64,000 nt of DNA from Lewinella sp. 4G2 (GTDB lineage: Bacteria > Bacteroidota > Bacteroidia > Chitinophagales > Saprospiraceae): the NCBI RefSeq assembly GCF_001625015.1, contig NZ_LVWJ02000014.1, positions 1,364,001 to 1,428,000 on the forward strand. Reading direction: 5' to 3'. Positions within the stretch are counted from its first letter, which is position 1; each line of letters opens with the position of its first letter. A model generated the notes under the pieces. That model searched no databases and was not told the origin of the DNA. It saw only the letters and a list, made by a program, of their open reading frames with translations. This document shows positions 56,273 to 64,000 of this stretch, piece after piece. The translations under genes were made by a program, and so were the position numbers.

Positions 56273-59200
56273 ATGAACTATTTCCACCAAAATTACCGCG
56301 TGCCCGCGCGGGGAGGGCTGTGGCTCTTCGTGCTGTGCTGTTGCTTCTTCTCGGCCAGCCTGGCCGCTCAGGGCCTCGTGAGCGGAACGGTTACTGACGA
56401 AGCCAGCGAACCGCTGATCGGCGTGACGATCCTCGTGAAGGGCAGTAGCTCCGGCACGGTTACCGATTACGACGGTAACTTCAGCATCAACGCGGCTCCC
56501 AATGCCACATTGTTGGTATCCTACCTGGGGTACGAATCCAAAAGCATCCCCGTTAACGGCCAGACGAACCTTAGTATTCGCTTGGGAACGGACGCCGAAG
56601 TCCTTGACGAAGTAGTCGTCGTTGGATACGGCTCCGTGAAGAAGAGCGACGTAACGGGTAGTGTGTCTTCCGTAAAGGCGGAAGAGATCCAGGCCTTCCC
56701 GCTGCTCAATGCCGCCCAGGCACTACAGGGACGCGCTGCTGGTGTCGTTGTCCAAACTCAAAACGGTGGGGAACCAGGAGCAAATATTTCCATCCGCGTC
56801 CGCGGTAACTCTTCGCTGAATGCGAGTAGTGACCCACTGGTAGTCGTTGATGGTTTTGTGGGTGCCGCCTTCCCACAGCAGAACGACATCGAGTCCGTAG
56901 AGATTCTCAAGGACGCATCCGCAACGGCGATCTACGGTTCGCGGGGGTCCGGCGGGGTCATCCTCGTAACTACCAAGAAGGGTAAGTCCGGCCGGCCAAC
57001 GCTGGAGGTGAACTCTACTTACTCCAACCAGCAAACTACTAACCGGCTGGACCTACTGGATGCTAACGGCTTTGCGCGGTACCAGAACATGATCCGGGCT
57101 AACGCCGGTGACGCACCCTACGCTCAGGGCTTAGAAAATACCGACTGGCAGGATGAGATCTACCGGACGGGCTACACCCAGAACCAGCAGCTGGCTATTT
57201 CCGGTGGTGGCGACAACGTGAACTACTACTTTTCCGGCACATACTTTGGCCAGCAGGGGATTATCGTCAACTCGGAGTTCCAGAAACTGCAGTTCCTCGC
57301 CAACGTCGACGCTCAGGTAGGTAGCCGCCTTAGGGTGGGCATCAACAGCGTGACGAGCCGCAGCGATCAGGACGGTGTATCTACCCAGTCCACCGGGCGC
57401 GATAACATCGGTTCAGTTAACGGTGGCGGCGACGACGTCGTTTCCCTGGCCTTCCGCTTTGCCCCCGACGTGGGCCGTTTCGACGAGAACGGGAACTTCT
57501 CTCAGAACACCGTCGGTGACGACATCGAAAACCCCTGGGCCGTAGCGACTCAGATCACCAACGAAACGAAGACGGATAACTCCCGCACTAACGTTTACGC
57601 CGACTTTGAGATCCTGAAGGGTCTCAACATCAAATCTACCCTGGGTTACCGGACCCAAAACAGCACCGAGGGTTACTTCAAGCCCCAGACTTTTGTGCTC
57701 TCTGCCGGTGGTGGCTTCCTGGAATCCGTGAAGCGGACCAACCTGCTGAACGAGAACTACCTGACCTACACGACGAACGTTGGCAACGGTAACCTTACCG
57801 CTACTGCTGGCCACTCTTACCAGAAGTTCACGACCGAAGGCCTGGAGGCCGGAGCCCGTGGTTTGCTGACCGACGTATTTGGTTACTACAACCTCGAAGC
57901 GGGTGCCATCGACCAGCGTACGGTGGATTCCCGTTTCTCTGAATCTGAGATTGAGTCCGTCTTCGGCCGCGTCAACTTTGACTGGGCCGATAAGTACTTG
58001 CTGACGGCTACCGTTCGCCGGGATGGGGCCTCCAACTTCGCCGCGAATAATAAGTACGCCATTTTCCCCTCCGTAGCTTTCGGCTGGAAGGTGCACCGCG
58101 AGGATTTCCTGCTGGAGAACCCCACGCTATCTACCCTGAAACTCCGTGCCAGCTACGGCCTGACGGGCAACCAGGCCATTGGCCCTTACTCTTCCCTCTC
58201 GATTTACCGCGTACAGGCTCCAACGGTTGTTGGTGGGCCCTTCGCGGTGGACCTCGCCCGGGAAGCCAACCCGGACCTGAAGTGGGAAACTTCCTACCAG
58301 ACCAATATTGGTGTTGACTTCGGCTTCTTCGAGGACCGCATCACCCTGAGTGCCGATTACTACAACATCGATACTGAGGATCTGCTGGCCGTGGACCGCG
58401 CCTCCAACTTCTACCTCGGTACTTCCGATCTGGATGTACTGCGAAATGTAGGATCAATCAATAACCGCGGCCTTGAATTCTCTCTGAACTCCACCAACAT
58501 CAACCGGAACGACTTCCGGTGGACGTCGAACTTCAACATTGCGCGTAACCGCAACGAGATTGTGGAACTGTCCGGCGGAACGGAGATCCTGGGTAGCGGC
58601 GCGCCCGGCTACTTCGCCGGTGGCAATACCTACATCCTCCGTGAAGGGGAAGCACTGGGTCTTTTCTGGGGTCTGAACTACCAGGGTGTGTACCAGGGTG
58701 GTGCGCTACCTACCGGCACTGCAGTGCAGGATGTTTCCCTGGACGATATGGGCAACCCCATCCCCGGTGAGCCCCTCTTCGCCGACGTGGCGGATGAGGA
58801 AGGTAACTTCGACGGTACCATCACGGATGACGACCGCCAGATCATTGGTGACCCGAACCCGGACTTCACCTTTGGCTTTACGAACACCCTGACTTACAAA
58901 GCCTTTGACCTGAATATCTTCTTTCAGGGTGCCGTAGGTGGGGATATCTATAACCTCACGGCGGTGCAGCTTTTCAATGGTGACAGTAATGGTTTGACGG
59001 ATGTACTTAATTCCTGGACGCCCGAAAACCCGAATACGGATATTCCTCGGGCTACGATTCGTGGGCGGGAGCGTTCTTCCCGTTTTGTGGAGGACGGTAG
59101 CTACGTCCGCCTGAAGAACGTAGCCCTGGGCTACACCTTGCCCTCCAGCGTATTCAATAATATTGGGTTTGGTTCCTCCGCCCGCCTGTCCGTCAGTGCG

Positions 59201-59365
59201 CAGAACTTGTTGACATTCACCGACTATTCTGGTCTTGACCCCGAGGTAAGCTACTTCGGAAGCGGCGGAGAAAGCAGTGGAGACGACAATGTGATTCAAG
59301 GACACGACTTTGGCAATTACCCTAACCTTCGGTCCATCACCTTCTCCCTTAATTTGAGGTTCTAA
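56273..59365 (+). CDS. susC: SusC/RagA TonB-dependent outer-membrane transporter
   Basis: About 1030 residues. The signal peptide (about 1-32, ending SLAAQ) is followed by a carboxypeptidase-like regulatory domain (GLVSGTVTDEASEPLIGVTI, in part). The TonB plug has the family VVVGYGSVKKSDVTGSVSSV and later SRGSGGVILVTTKKGK. The rest is a 22-strand barrel ending in a terminal Phe (FSLNLRF). It imports oligosaccharides captured by the partner SusD. The ATG at 56273 is chosen because the in-frame codons from 56219 are not signal-like. susD follows after 90 bp. Confidence 0.96.
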   Translation: MNYFHQNYRVPARGGLWLFVLCCCFFSASLAAQGLVSGTVTDEASEPLIGVTILVKGSSSGTVTDYDGNFSINAAPNATLLVSYLGYESKSIPVNGQTNLSIRLGTDAEVLDEVVVVGYGSVKKSDVTGSVSSVKAEEIQAFPLLNAAQALQGRAAGVVVQTQNGGEPGANISIRVRGNSSLNASSDPLVVVDGFVGAAFPQQNDIESVEILKDASATAIYGSRGSGGVILVTTKKGKSGRPTLEVNSTYSNQQTTNRLDLLDANGFARYQNMIRANAGDAPYAQGLENTDWQDEIYRTGYTQNQQLAISGGGDNVNYYFSGTYFGQQGIIVNSEFQKLQFLANVDAQVGSRLRVGINSVTSRSDQDGVSTQSTGRDNIGSVNGGGDDVVSLAFRFAPDVGRFDENGNFSQNTVGDDIENPWAVATQITNETKTDNSRTNVYADFEILKGLNIKSTLGYRTQNSTEGYFKPQTFVLSAGGGFLESVKRTNLLNENYLTYTTNVGNGNLTATAGHSYQKFTTEGLEAGARGLLTDVFGYYNLEAGAIDQRTVDSRFSESEIESVFGRVNFDWADKYLLTATVRRDGASNFAANNKYAIFPSVAFGWKVHREDFLLENPTLSTLKLRASYGLTGNQAIGPYSSLSIYRVQAPTVVGGPFAVDLAREANPDLKWETSYQTNIGVDFGFFEDRITLSADYYNIDTEDLLAVDRASNFYLGTSDLDVLRNVGSINNRGLEFSLNSTNINRNDFRWTSNFNIARNRNEIVELSGGTEILGSGAPGYFAGGNTYILREGEALGLFWGLNYQGVYQGGALPTGTAVQDVSLDDMGNPIPGEPLFADVADEEGNFDGTITDDDRQIIGDPNPDFTFGFTNTLTYKAFDLNIFFQGAVGGDIYNLTAVQLFNGDSNGLTDVLNSWTPENPNTDIPRATIRGRERSSRFVEDGSYVRLKNVALGYTLPSSVFNNIGFGSSARLSVSAQNLLTFTDYSGLDPEVSYFGSGGESSGDDNVIQGHDFGNYPNLRSITFSLNLRF

Positions 59366-59455
59366 TAATGTGTTGCCGCTCAACCGGGCGGTGCGGCCAA
59401 TTGCCCACTGCCCGGTAGAGCATCACCGTCATGCACAACACAAAATGAAATTAAA

Positions 59456-61003
59456 ATGAAAGCATATCATTATCTACTTGCATTAGTACTCGGTCTTTCC
59501 TTTACGGGATGTTCGGACCTGGAGGAAAATGCCATCAGCCAACTGGAGCCGAGTGAGCGCGTAGTTGACCGGGCTACGGTTGAGACTACCATTGCCGGTG
59601 CCTACAGCAACCTGGCGGCGCGGGCTTTTCTTTCCCGTGGCCTCGGCCTTACCGTTATGCTCCGTTCGGACATGGTGGCCATCGGCAACCCAACAACGGC
59701 GGCCGAGCGGATCGAGCACGATCTATTTACGGTCTCTGCGACCAACCCACTCATCCTGAACCCTTCCCGGCCCGAGCGGAGTTTCTGGCCCCGGCTTTAC
59801 CAAATCGTTCGTGGAGCTAACGAAACCCTCCGCGAAGTCGAAGCGCTGGAAGAGCAGGCGCCCGGTGTGAAGGAGGAAATTGCGGCCCGCGCCCGCTTCA
59901 TCCGTGGTTACTCGTACTACCACCTGGTGCGCCTCTTCGGTGACGTACCCTACCTCGACGAGACCACGACGACCATCGTAGCCTCCGAAATGGGAAGAAC
60001 GTCCGCTGAAGTAGTTTACGAGAACATCATTGCGGATTTCGAATACGCCAAAGAGTGGCTACCGAATACGCGCGATGACCGTGCACTGCCGGGTAAGGCT
60101 GCTGCAAGTGCCTTCCTGGCTTCCGTTTACCTCACCCGTGAGGAATGGCAAATGGCCTACGACGAGGCAACTGACATTATCAACAAGGCGGGTACGTATG
60201 ATCTGGCCCTCGAGCCTGACTTTGCGAATCTTTACGATGCGGCACTGACCAACTTCAGTAAGGAGCCCATCTTCGTGATTGATTTTGTCGGTACCAACAT
60301 CAACGATGAGTCACGTGACTACCTGGCGGCCTTTACGGGCTTCTACGGTCAGGCTACGTACTACCCATCGGGCGGATGGTCCGTGATGGTACCTTCTCTG
60401 GCGGTATACAACACCTGGGATGACGATGACTACCGCAAGGAGGTATCCCTGGACGACGAGGCCGTGGACAACCGCGGTAATGTGATCCCCTTCACCATGT
60501 TCTCCAGCCTGGATGGCCGTAACGCCAACCGCCCCCACATCTCCAAGTACACGTCTATGGCCGGTTCTCTGCCCCAGGCGAATACGAGTGGCCGGGATTC
60601 TGAATCCAACTACCAGCTGATGCGTTTCGCCGAGGTTTACCTCATTGCCGCCGAAGCCGCCGCTGAGCTTGGCCGGACTGCCGACGCTGACCGCTTCGTC
60701 AATATCGTCCGCGAACGGGCGCGTAATGGCGACGGATCCGGTGCCCCGAGTGCTTCCCCCGCCAACATCTCCGGTGCTACCGTTGAGGACGTACTGGAAG
60801 AAAGAAGACTGGAGTTGGCCTTTGAGCACAAGCGCTGGTACGATATCGTACGCAGAAGACTTGGTGGTGAGGCCTTTGGCCCTAATGGACTGGAGTCCGA
60901 GCTCCCAGCAAAGAGTTTTGACCCATCCCGTGATTACCTGTTGCCGATCCCTCCGATTGAGTTGAGCAATAACCCGGCCTTGACTCAGAACCCGGGCTAT
61001 TAG
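59456..61003 (+). CDS. susD: SusD/RagB glycan-binding lipoprotein
   Basis: The 515-residue surface lipoprotein has Cys19 (LSFTGC) and the SusD fold. The N-terminal helical bundle contains PERSFWPRLYQIVRGANETL, and the TPR-like part contains ARFIRGYSYYHLVRLFGDVPYLD. The RagB C-terminal region has QLMRFAEVYLIAAEAAAELG, ERRLELAFEHKRWYDIVR and YLLPIPPIELSNNPALTQNPGY. It caps the SusC barrel and binds substrate. Pairing with SusC and a downstream PL7 lyase makes alginate or a related uronate the likely ligand. Confidence 0.96.
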   Translation: MKAYHYLLALVLGLSFTGCSDLEENAISQLEPSERVVDRATVETTIAGAYSNLAARAFLSRGLGLTVMLRSDMVAIGNPTTAAERIEHDLFTVSATNPLILNPSRPERSFWPRLYQIVRGANETLREVEALEEQAPGVKEEIAARARFIRGYSYYHLVRLFGDVPYLDETTTTIVASEMGRTSAEVVYENIIADFEYAKEWLPNTRDDRALPGKAAASAFLASVYLTREEWQMAYDEATDIINKAGTYDLALEPDFANLYDAALTNFSKEPIFVIDFVGTNINDESRDYLAAFTGFYGQATYYPSGGWSVMVPSLAVYNTWDDDDYRKEVSLDDEAVDNRGNVIPFTMFSSLDGRNANRPHISKYTSMAGSLPQANTSGRDSESNYQLMRFAEVYLIAAEAAAELGRTADADRFVNIVRERARNGDGSGAPSASPANISGATVEDVLEERRLELAFEHKRWYDIVRRRLGGEAFGPNGLESELPAKSFDPSRDYLLPIPPIELSNNPALTQNPGY

Positions 61004-61027
61004 TCAGCTACGTATTGGTAACAAAAA

Positions 61028-61058
61028 GGAGCCTTCCGTCCTCGTGACGGAAGGCTCC
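61028..61058 (+). terminator. 13-bp hairpin between susD and the lyase gene
   Basis: Perfect arms 61028-61040 and 61046-61058 with a 5-nt loop, only 24 nt after the susD stop. It probably attenuates transcription into the lyase gene. Confidence 0.8.
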
Positions 61059-61078
61059 CTTCCCAAAAACTATCAACT

Positions 61079-63877
61079 ATGTTCTCTTTTCCTACCTCTT
61101 TCGGTGGTGCGTGTATTTCCTACCGCTGCTATGTGTCAAGTGCTGGCACCGCGGTATTGCTAGCTGCTTTTACGCTGTTCAGTACCTACGCAACGGCGCA
61201 GGACCTGGATCCCACCTTGCCCCCCAGTGGTAATTTCGATCTGTCGTACTGGAAATTGACCCGCCCCAACCAGGTGGAATTGGACGAGGACGCCCTTACG
61301 AGTGGAACGACCATTCCAGGGGAATTTTACACCGACCCCGTTACCGGCGCCATGGTTTTCTGGTGCCCGAATAATGGCCGTACTGGTGGTAGCACCTACC
61401 CACGTAACGAACTCCGAGAAATGATGCGCCGGGGCGATTCCAGCATTGGTACAAAGGGAATTAATAAGAACAACTGGGTCTTCTCTTCCTCCACGCGGGC
61501 CAACCAGGAAGCTGCTGGTGGAGTAGACGGTGTGCTACGCGCCACCGTTGCCGTGGACCACGTTTCCGAAACCTCCGACGCCAGCTTCAAGATTGGCCGG
61601 ACGATCGTGGGCCAGATTCACGCCTCCGACGATGAACCCTGCCGCCTCTACTACCGGAAACTACCGAACAATACGCGCGGCTCCATCTACTTCGCGCACG
61701 AACCCACGACCGGCCCCGAGCAGTGGTATGAGATGATCGGTTCCCGCTCGGACGGCATTGCGGACCCTGCGGACGGCATAGCCCTCGGTGAAAAATTCAG
61801 TTACGAAATCAAAGTTGTTGGCAATGCACTTACCGTCACGATCTCCCGGGAGGGTAAGCCCGACGTGGTGACGGAAGTCGACATGACCGACAGTGGTTTT
61901 GCCGACGACTGGATGTACTTCAAGGCGGGTAACTACAACCAAAATAATGCGGGTGATGCGGGTGAATACGCTCAGGTATCCATATTTGCCCTCGACGTTA
62001 CGCACAGCGCACCAACGCCCCCCGCGGAATACACCGCACCGTCGGACATCCCCCGCTTTCAGCCCTTCCTGGCGGAGTGTAAGATCCAGGCGCCCACCAG
62101 CGCAACGCTCCGCGATCGGGACGCCTTGAACCAAGGGTACAGCCACCCAACCTGGTTCAACGTAGTGGACGGGGACAAAATCCGCTTCAACCAAACCGGT
62201 GACAGCAAACGAACCGAACTGCGCGACCTCGAGAATTGGGACCTCACCCAGGAAGACCGTTCCCTCCACGGCCGGATTGATATCGTAGAAATGACCTGCG
62301 ATCAGGTCACCGTCATGCAGATCCACGACGACGCCAATGCGGGCTCCGGACCCAACAAGCCATTGCTGCGGATCTACAAGCACAATGGCCGCTCGCCCAC
62401 CAATCATATTTGGGCGGCGGTGAAAACTAACGAAGGTGGCGTGGCGACCACCCACATCGACCTCGGCGAGGACCCCGGTGGCTACTTCAACTGCGACATT
62501 CGCCTGGTGGATGGCCGGATGATCATCGACTTTGAGGGCGAGGAGAAATACAATGAAGATGTATCCTTTTGGACCTGGCCCAGTTACTGGAAAGCTGGTG
62601 TCTACCTGCAGGACGAAGGCACCGCGACCGCTCACTTCGACCAACTTTTTGAAGAGGACGGTAGTGTGCAGAACTTCTTCCCCTCCGTAAGCCTCACCTC
62701 GCCCACGGCGGGGACCAACTTCACCCCGGGTAGCGACATCACCATCACGGTGGACGCGGATGACTCCGACGGTAACGTGGCGCTGGTAGAATTCTTCGAA
62801 GGAGGCAACAACAAAATTGGCGAGGATGATTCCGCGCCCTACGAATTTACTTGGACGGGCGTCCCCGAAGGTGACTACACCCTGACGGCGCGGGCTACGG
62901 ACAATGAAGGTGGCTCCCGTACTTCTCTGAGTACTATGATCACCGTACAAATGCCCATTGCCATCACCGGTATCGATTTGGTCGACCCAGGCCCGGTAGC
63001 GGTTGGAGCTAGCAAACAGCTCTCGGCCAACATCATACCCGCCGATGCAACGAACCAGAATTTGACTTACACCTCCTCCGACGAGAACATCGCTACGGTT
63101 GATGCCACCGGCCTCGTGACCGGCGTTGCGGAAGGTGAAGTGACCATCACCGTTACAACCGAGGACGGAGGATTTAGCGACGCTATTTCTCTCAAAGTGC
63201 TGAACCCCAATTCCGTCGTCAACTGGGCGCTCTCCAAACCGGTAGTAGGAACGGGTACTGCGGATGGGGCAAACGTTGTCAGCAACCTGGTAGATGATGA
63301 TACGGATACCCGCTGGTCCGTCCAGCCCTTCCCGCAAACGGCGACGGTTAACCTGGAACGGGTGATTGCGATCTCCGCCACGGAAGTCACCTGCTACCAA
63401 AACCGCGCTTACCAGTACACCATCGAAGCGGCCATGGACGAGAATGGCCCCTACACAACTATTGTCGACCGCAGCACCAATGCTGACCAGGGCACGGCGG
63501 ACGACCCCATTCGTGACGTGGTGGACGGTTTCCCCGCTCGCTACGTACGCATCACGGTTACGGGTGCAAACGTGTACACTGGCCCGTGGGTCAGCCTCAC
63601 TGAACTGCGCGTATTTGGCGAGCCGGTGACGAGTGTAACCAATCCGACCGGTACGCCGGTTGCTCTCTCCCCGAATCCAGCAGATACGCAGGTGAATTTT
63701 ACTGGCGCGGAAGATTACCAATCGGTATCGGTCTTCGACCAGACGGGGCGATTGGTCCTAGAGCAGCAGATTGGTACCTCTACTTCGCTGGACGTTCGTG
63801 CGTTGCGGAGTGGGGTTTACCTGGTCCGGTTTGAGGGGGCGGGGACTGCTTTTATTACGAAGTTGGTTAAGCGGTAG
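61079..63877 (+). CDS. Alginate lyase with two PL7 domains, Ig-like, BIG2, F5/8C and type IX sorting domains
   Basis: The 932-residue secreted enzyme has a signal peptide (about 1-41, ending TATAQ). The first PL7 domain (about 45-310) has all three family motifs: RNELRE at R109, QIH at Q179, YFKAGNYNQ at Y280. A second PL7 domain (about 320-545) also has them: RTELRD at R378, QIH at Q414, YWKAGVYLQ at Y503. After these come an Ig-like domain, a BIG2 domain (ITGIDLVDPGPVAVGASKQL), an F5/8 type C (CBM32-like) domain (about 735-870) and a sorting domain ending SGVYLVRFEG, KLVKR. Both lyase domains look intact. It would cut alginate at the cell surface or outside it. Confidence 0.95.
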   Translation: MFSFPTSFGGACISYRCYVSSAGTAVLLAAFTLFSTYATAQDLDPTLPPSGNFDLSYWKLTRPNQVELDEDALTSGTTIPGEFYTDPVTGAMVFWCPNNGRTGGSTYPRNELREMMRRGDSSIGTKGINKNNWVFSSSTRANQEAAGGVDGVLRATVAVDHVSETSDASFKIGRTIVGQIHASDDEPCRLYYRKLPNNTRGSIYFAHEPTTGPEQWYEMIGSRSDGIADPADGIALGEKFSYEIKVVGNALTVTISREGKPDVVTEVDMTDSGFADDWMYFKAGNYNQNNAGDAGEYAQVSIFALDVTHSAPTPPAEYTAPSDIPRFQPFLAECKIQAPTSATLRDRDALNQGYSHPTWFNVVDGDKIRFNQTGDSKRTELRDLENWDLTQEDRSLHGRIDIVEMTCDQVTVMQIHDDANAGSGPNKPLLRIYKHNGRSPTNHIWAAVKTNEGGVATTHIDLGEDPGGYFNCDIRLVDGRMIIDFEGEEKYNEDVSFWTWPSYWKAGVYLQDEGTATAHFDQLFEEDGSVQNFFPSVSLTSPTAGTNFTPGSDITITVDADDSDGNVALVEFFEGGNNKIGEDDSAPYEFTWTGVPEGDYTLTARATDNEGGSRTSLSTMITVQMPIAITGIDLVDPGPVAVGASKQLSANIIPADATNQNLTYTSSDENIATVDATGLVTGVAEGEVTITVTTEDGGFSDAISLKVLNPNSVVNWALSKPVVGTGTADGANVVSNLVDDDTDTRWSVQPFPQTATVNLERVIAISATEVTCYQNRAYQYTIEAAMDENGPYTTIVDRSTNADQGTADDPIRDVVDGFPARYVRITVTGANVYTGPWVSLTELRVFGEPVTSVTNPTGTPVALSPNPADTQVNFTGAEDYQSVSVFDQTGRLVLEQQIGTSTSLDVRALRSGVYLVRFEGAGTAFITKLVKR

Positions 63878-63917
63878 GGGAACGTCATTGGGGGCGGGTG
63901 TCCAGCGAGAACGAACG

Positions 63918-64000
63918 ATTAAAAACGAAAACTAGGGCGTTCCGCACGTCCGCATTGAACGAAAACGAGGGTCTCCCGCACGTCCTGCGGACGTATTGGT
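63918..64000 (+). repeat. AACGAAAACGAGGG repeat, right copy, cut by the window end
   Basis: 63958-64000 matches 54375-54416 with two differences, one of them a 1-base insertion: AACGAAAACGAGGG, then CTCCCGCACGTCCTGCGGACG. A weaker unit (AACGAAAACTAGGG) is at 63924-63937. It follows the lyase stop by about 40 bp and is in the same orientation as the left copy. Confidence 0.8.

Overview
The window is chromosomal DNA from a member of the Bacteroidota, most likely a marine Saprospiria/Lewinella-like bacterium (inference). The evidence is gliding/type IX secretion genes (gldB, a PorT-like barrel, gldE in a gldE-ssb-mutY block), several secreted proteins with C-terminal type IX sorting domains, a SusC/SusD alginate locus, and many promoters with the Bacteroidota -7 box TAnnTTTG or a TAYCTTCG/A variant. 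Most of the window is GC-rich, dense housekeeping sequence. The exception is an AT-rich patch at about 37.8-41.1 kb.

Layout. 0-5.2 kb: CBS-domain protein (cut by the window edge), MscS-type channel, PP2C phosphatase, rnhB, DUF937 protein. 5.3-9.5 kb: TatA, a 2-oxoglutarate/Fe(II) oxygenase, gldB, PorT-like barrel, Uma2 nuclease. 9.7-12.4 kb: gyrB followed by a 258-bp tandem repeat. 12.4-18.7 kb, minus strand: M48 protease lipoprotein, then a tight run pfkB kinase > AONS-like enzyme > ketoacyl synthase > serine hydrolase, preceded by tRNA-Asn. 18.9-24.6 kb: gldE-ssb-mutY, an ECF sigma factor and an LptF/G permease. 24.7-33 kb: large type IX-sorted metalloprotease, DUF7935-like protein, IscA-type protein, methyltransferase, membrane pyrophosphatase. 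33.2-34.1 kb: a palindromic repeat beside a REP-associated (RAYT/Y1) transposase-like gene. 34.2-37.8 kb: TPR protein and PBP1A. 37.8-41.1 kb: AT-rich region with a decayed and an intact type IX cargo gene. 41.2-54.3 kb: pyrD, S41 protease, nadE, sulfurtransferase, nucleotidyltransferase, membrane protein, GntR regulator, RND/MMPL transporter, pdxA. 54.3-64 kb: alginate locus of PKD lipoprotein, SusC, SusD and a two-domain PL7 alginate lyase. It has a three-site operator/promoter and is flanked on both sides by copies of another repeat.

The most unusual layer is repetitive DNA. One family has a 49-bp form (three copies, all intergenic) and a 17-bp form, GCACCTGCGGCAGCGCC-like (seven copies). 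Four of the 17-bp copies lie inside protein genes, in different frames and orientations, without breaking them. The short form has no stop codon in any of six frames; the long form has stops. The RAYT-like protein keeps its HUH metal motif but appears to have Gln where the family has its catalytic Tyr. Other repeats are the 258-bp tandem with a distant partial copy, palindromes near the RAYT and nadE, and a nested inverted repeat beside the alginate locus.

Several -7 boxes lie only 3-5 nt before the start codon (rnhB, pdxA, the phosphatase, the sulfurtransferase, the serine hydrolase, gyrB), which suggests leaderless mRNAs.
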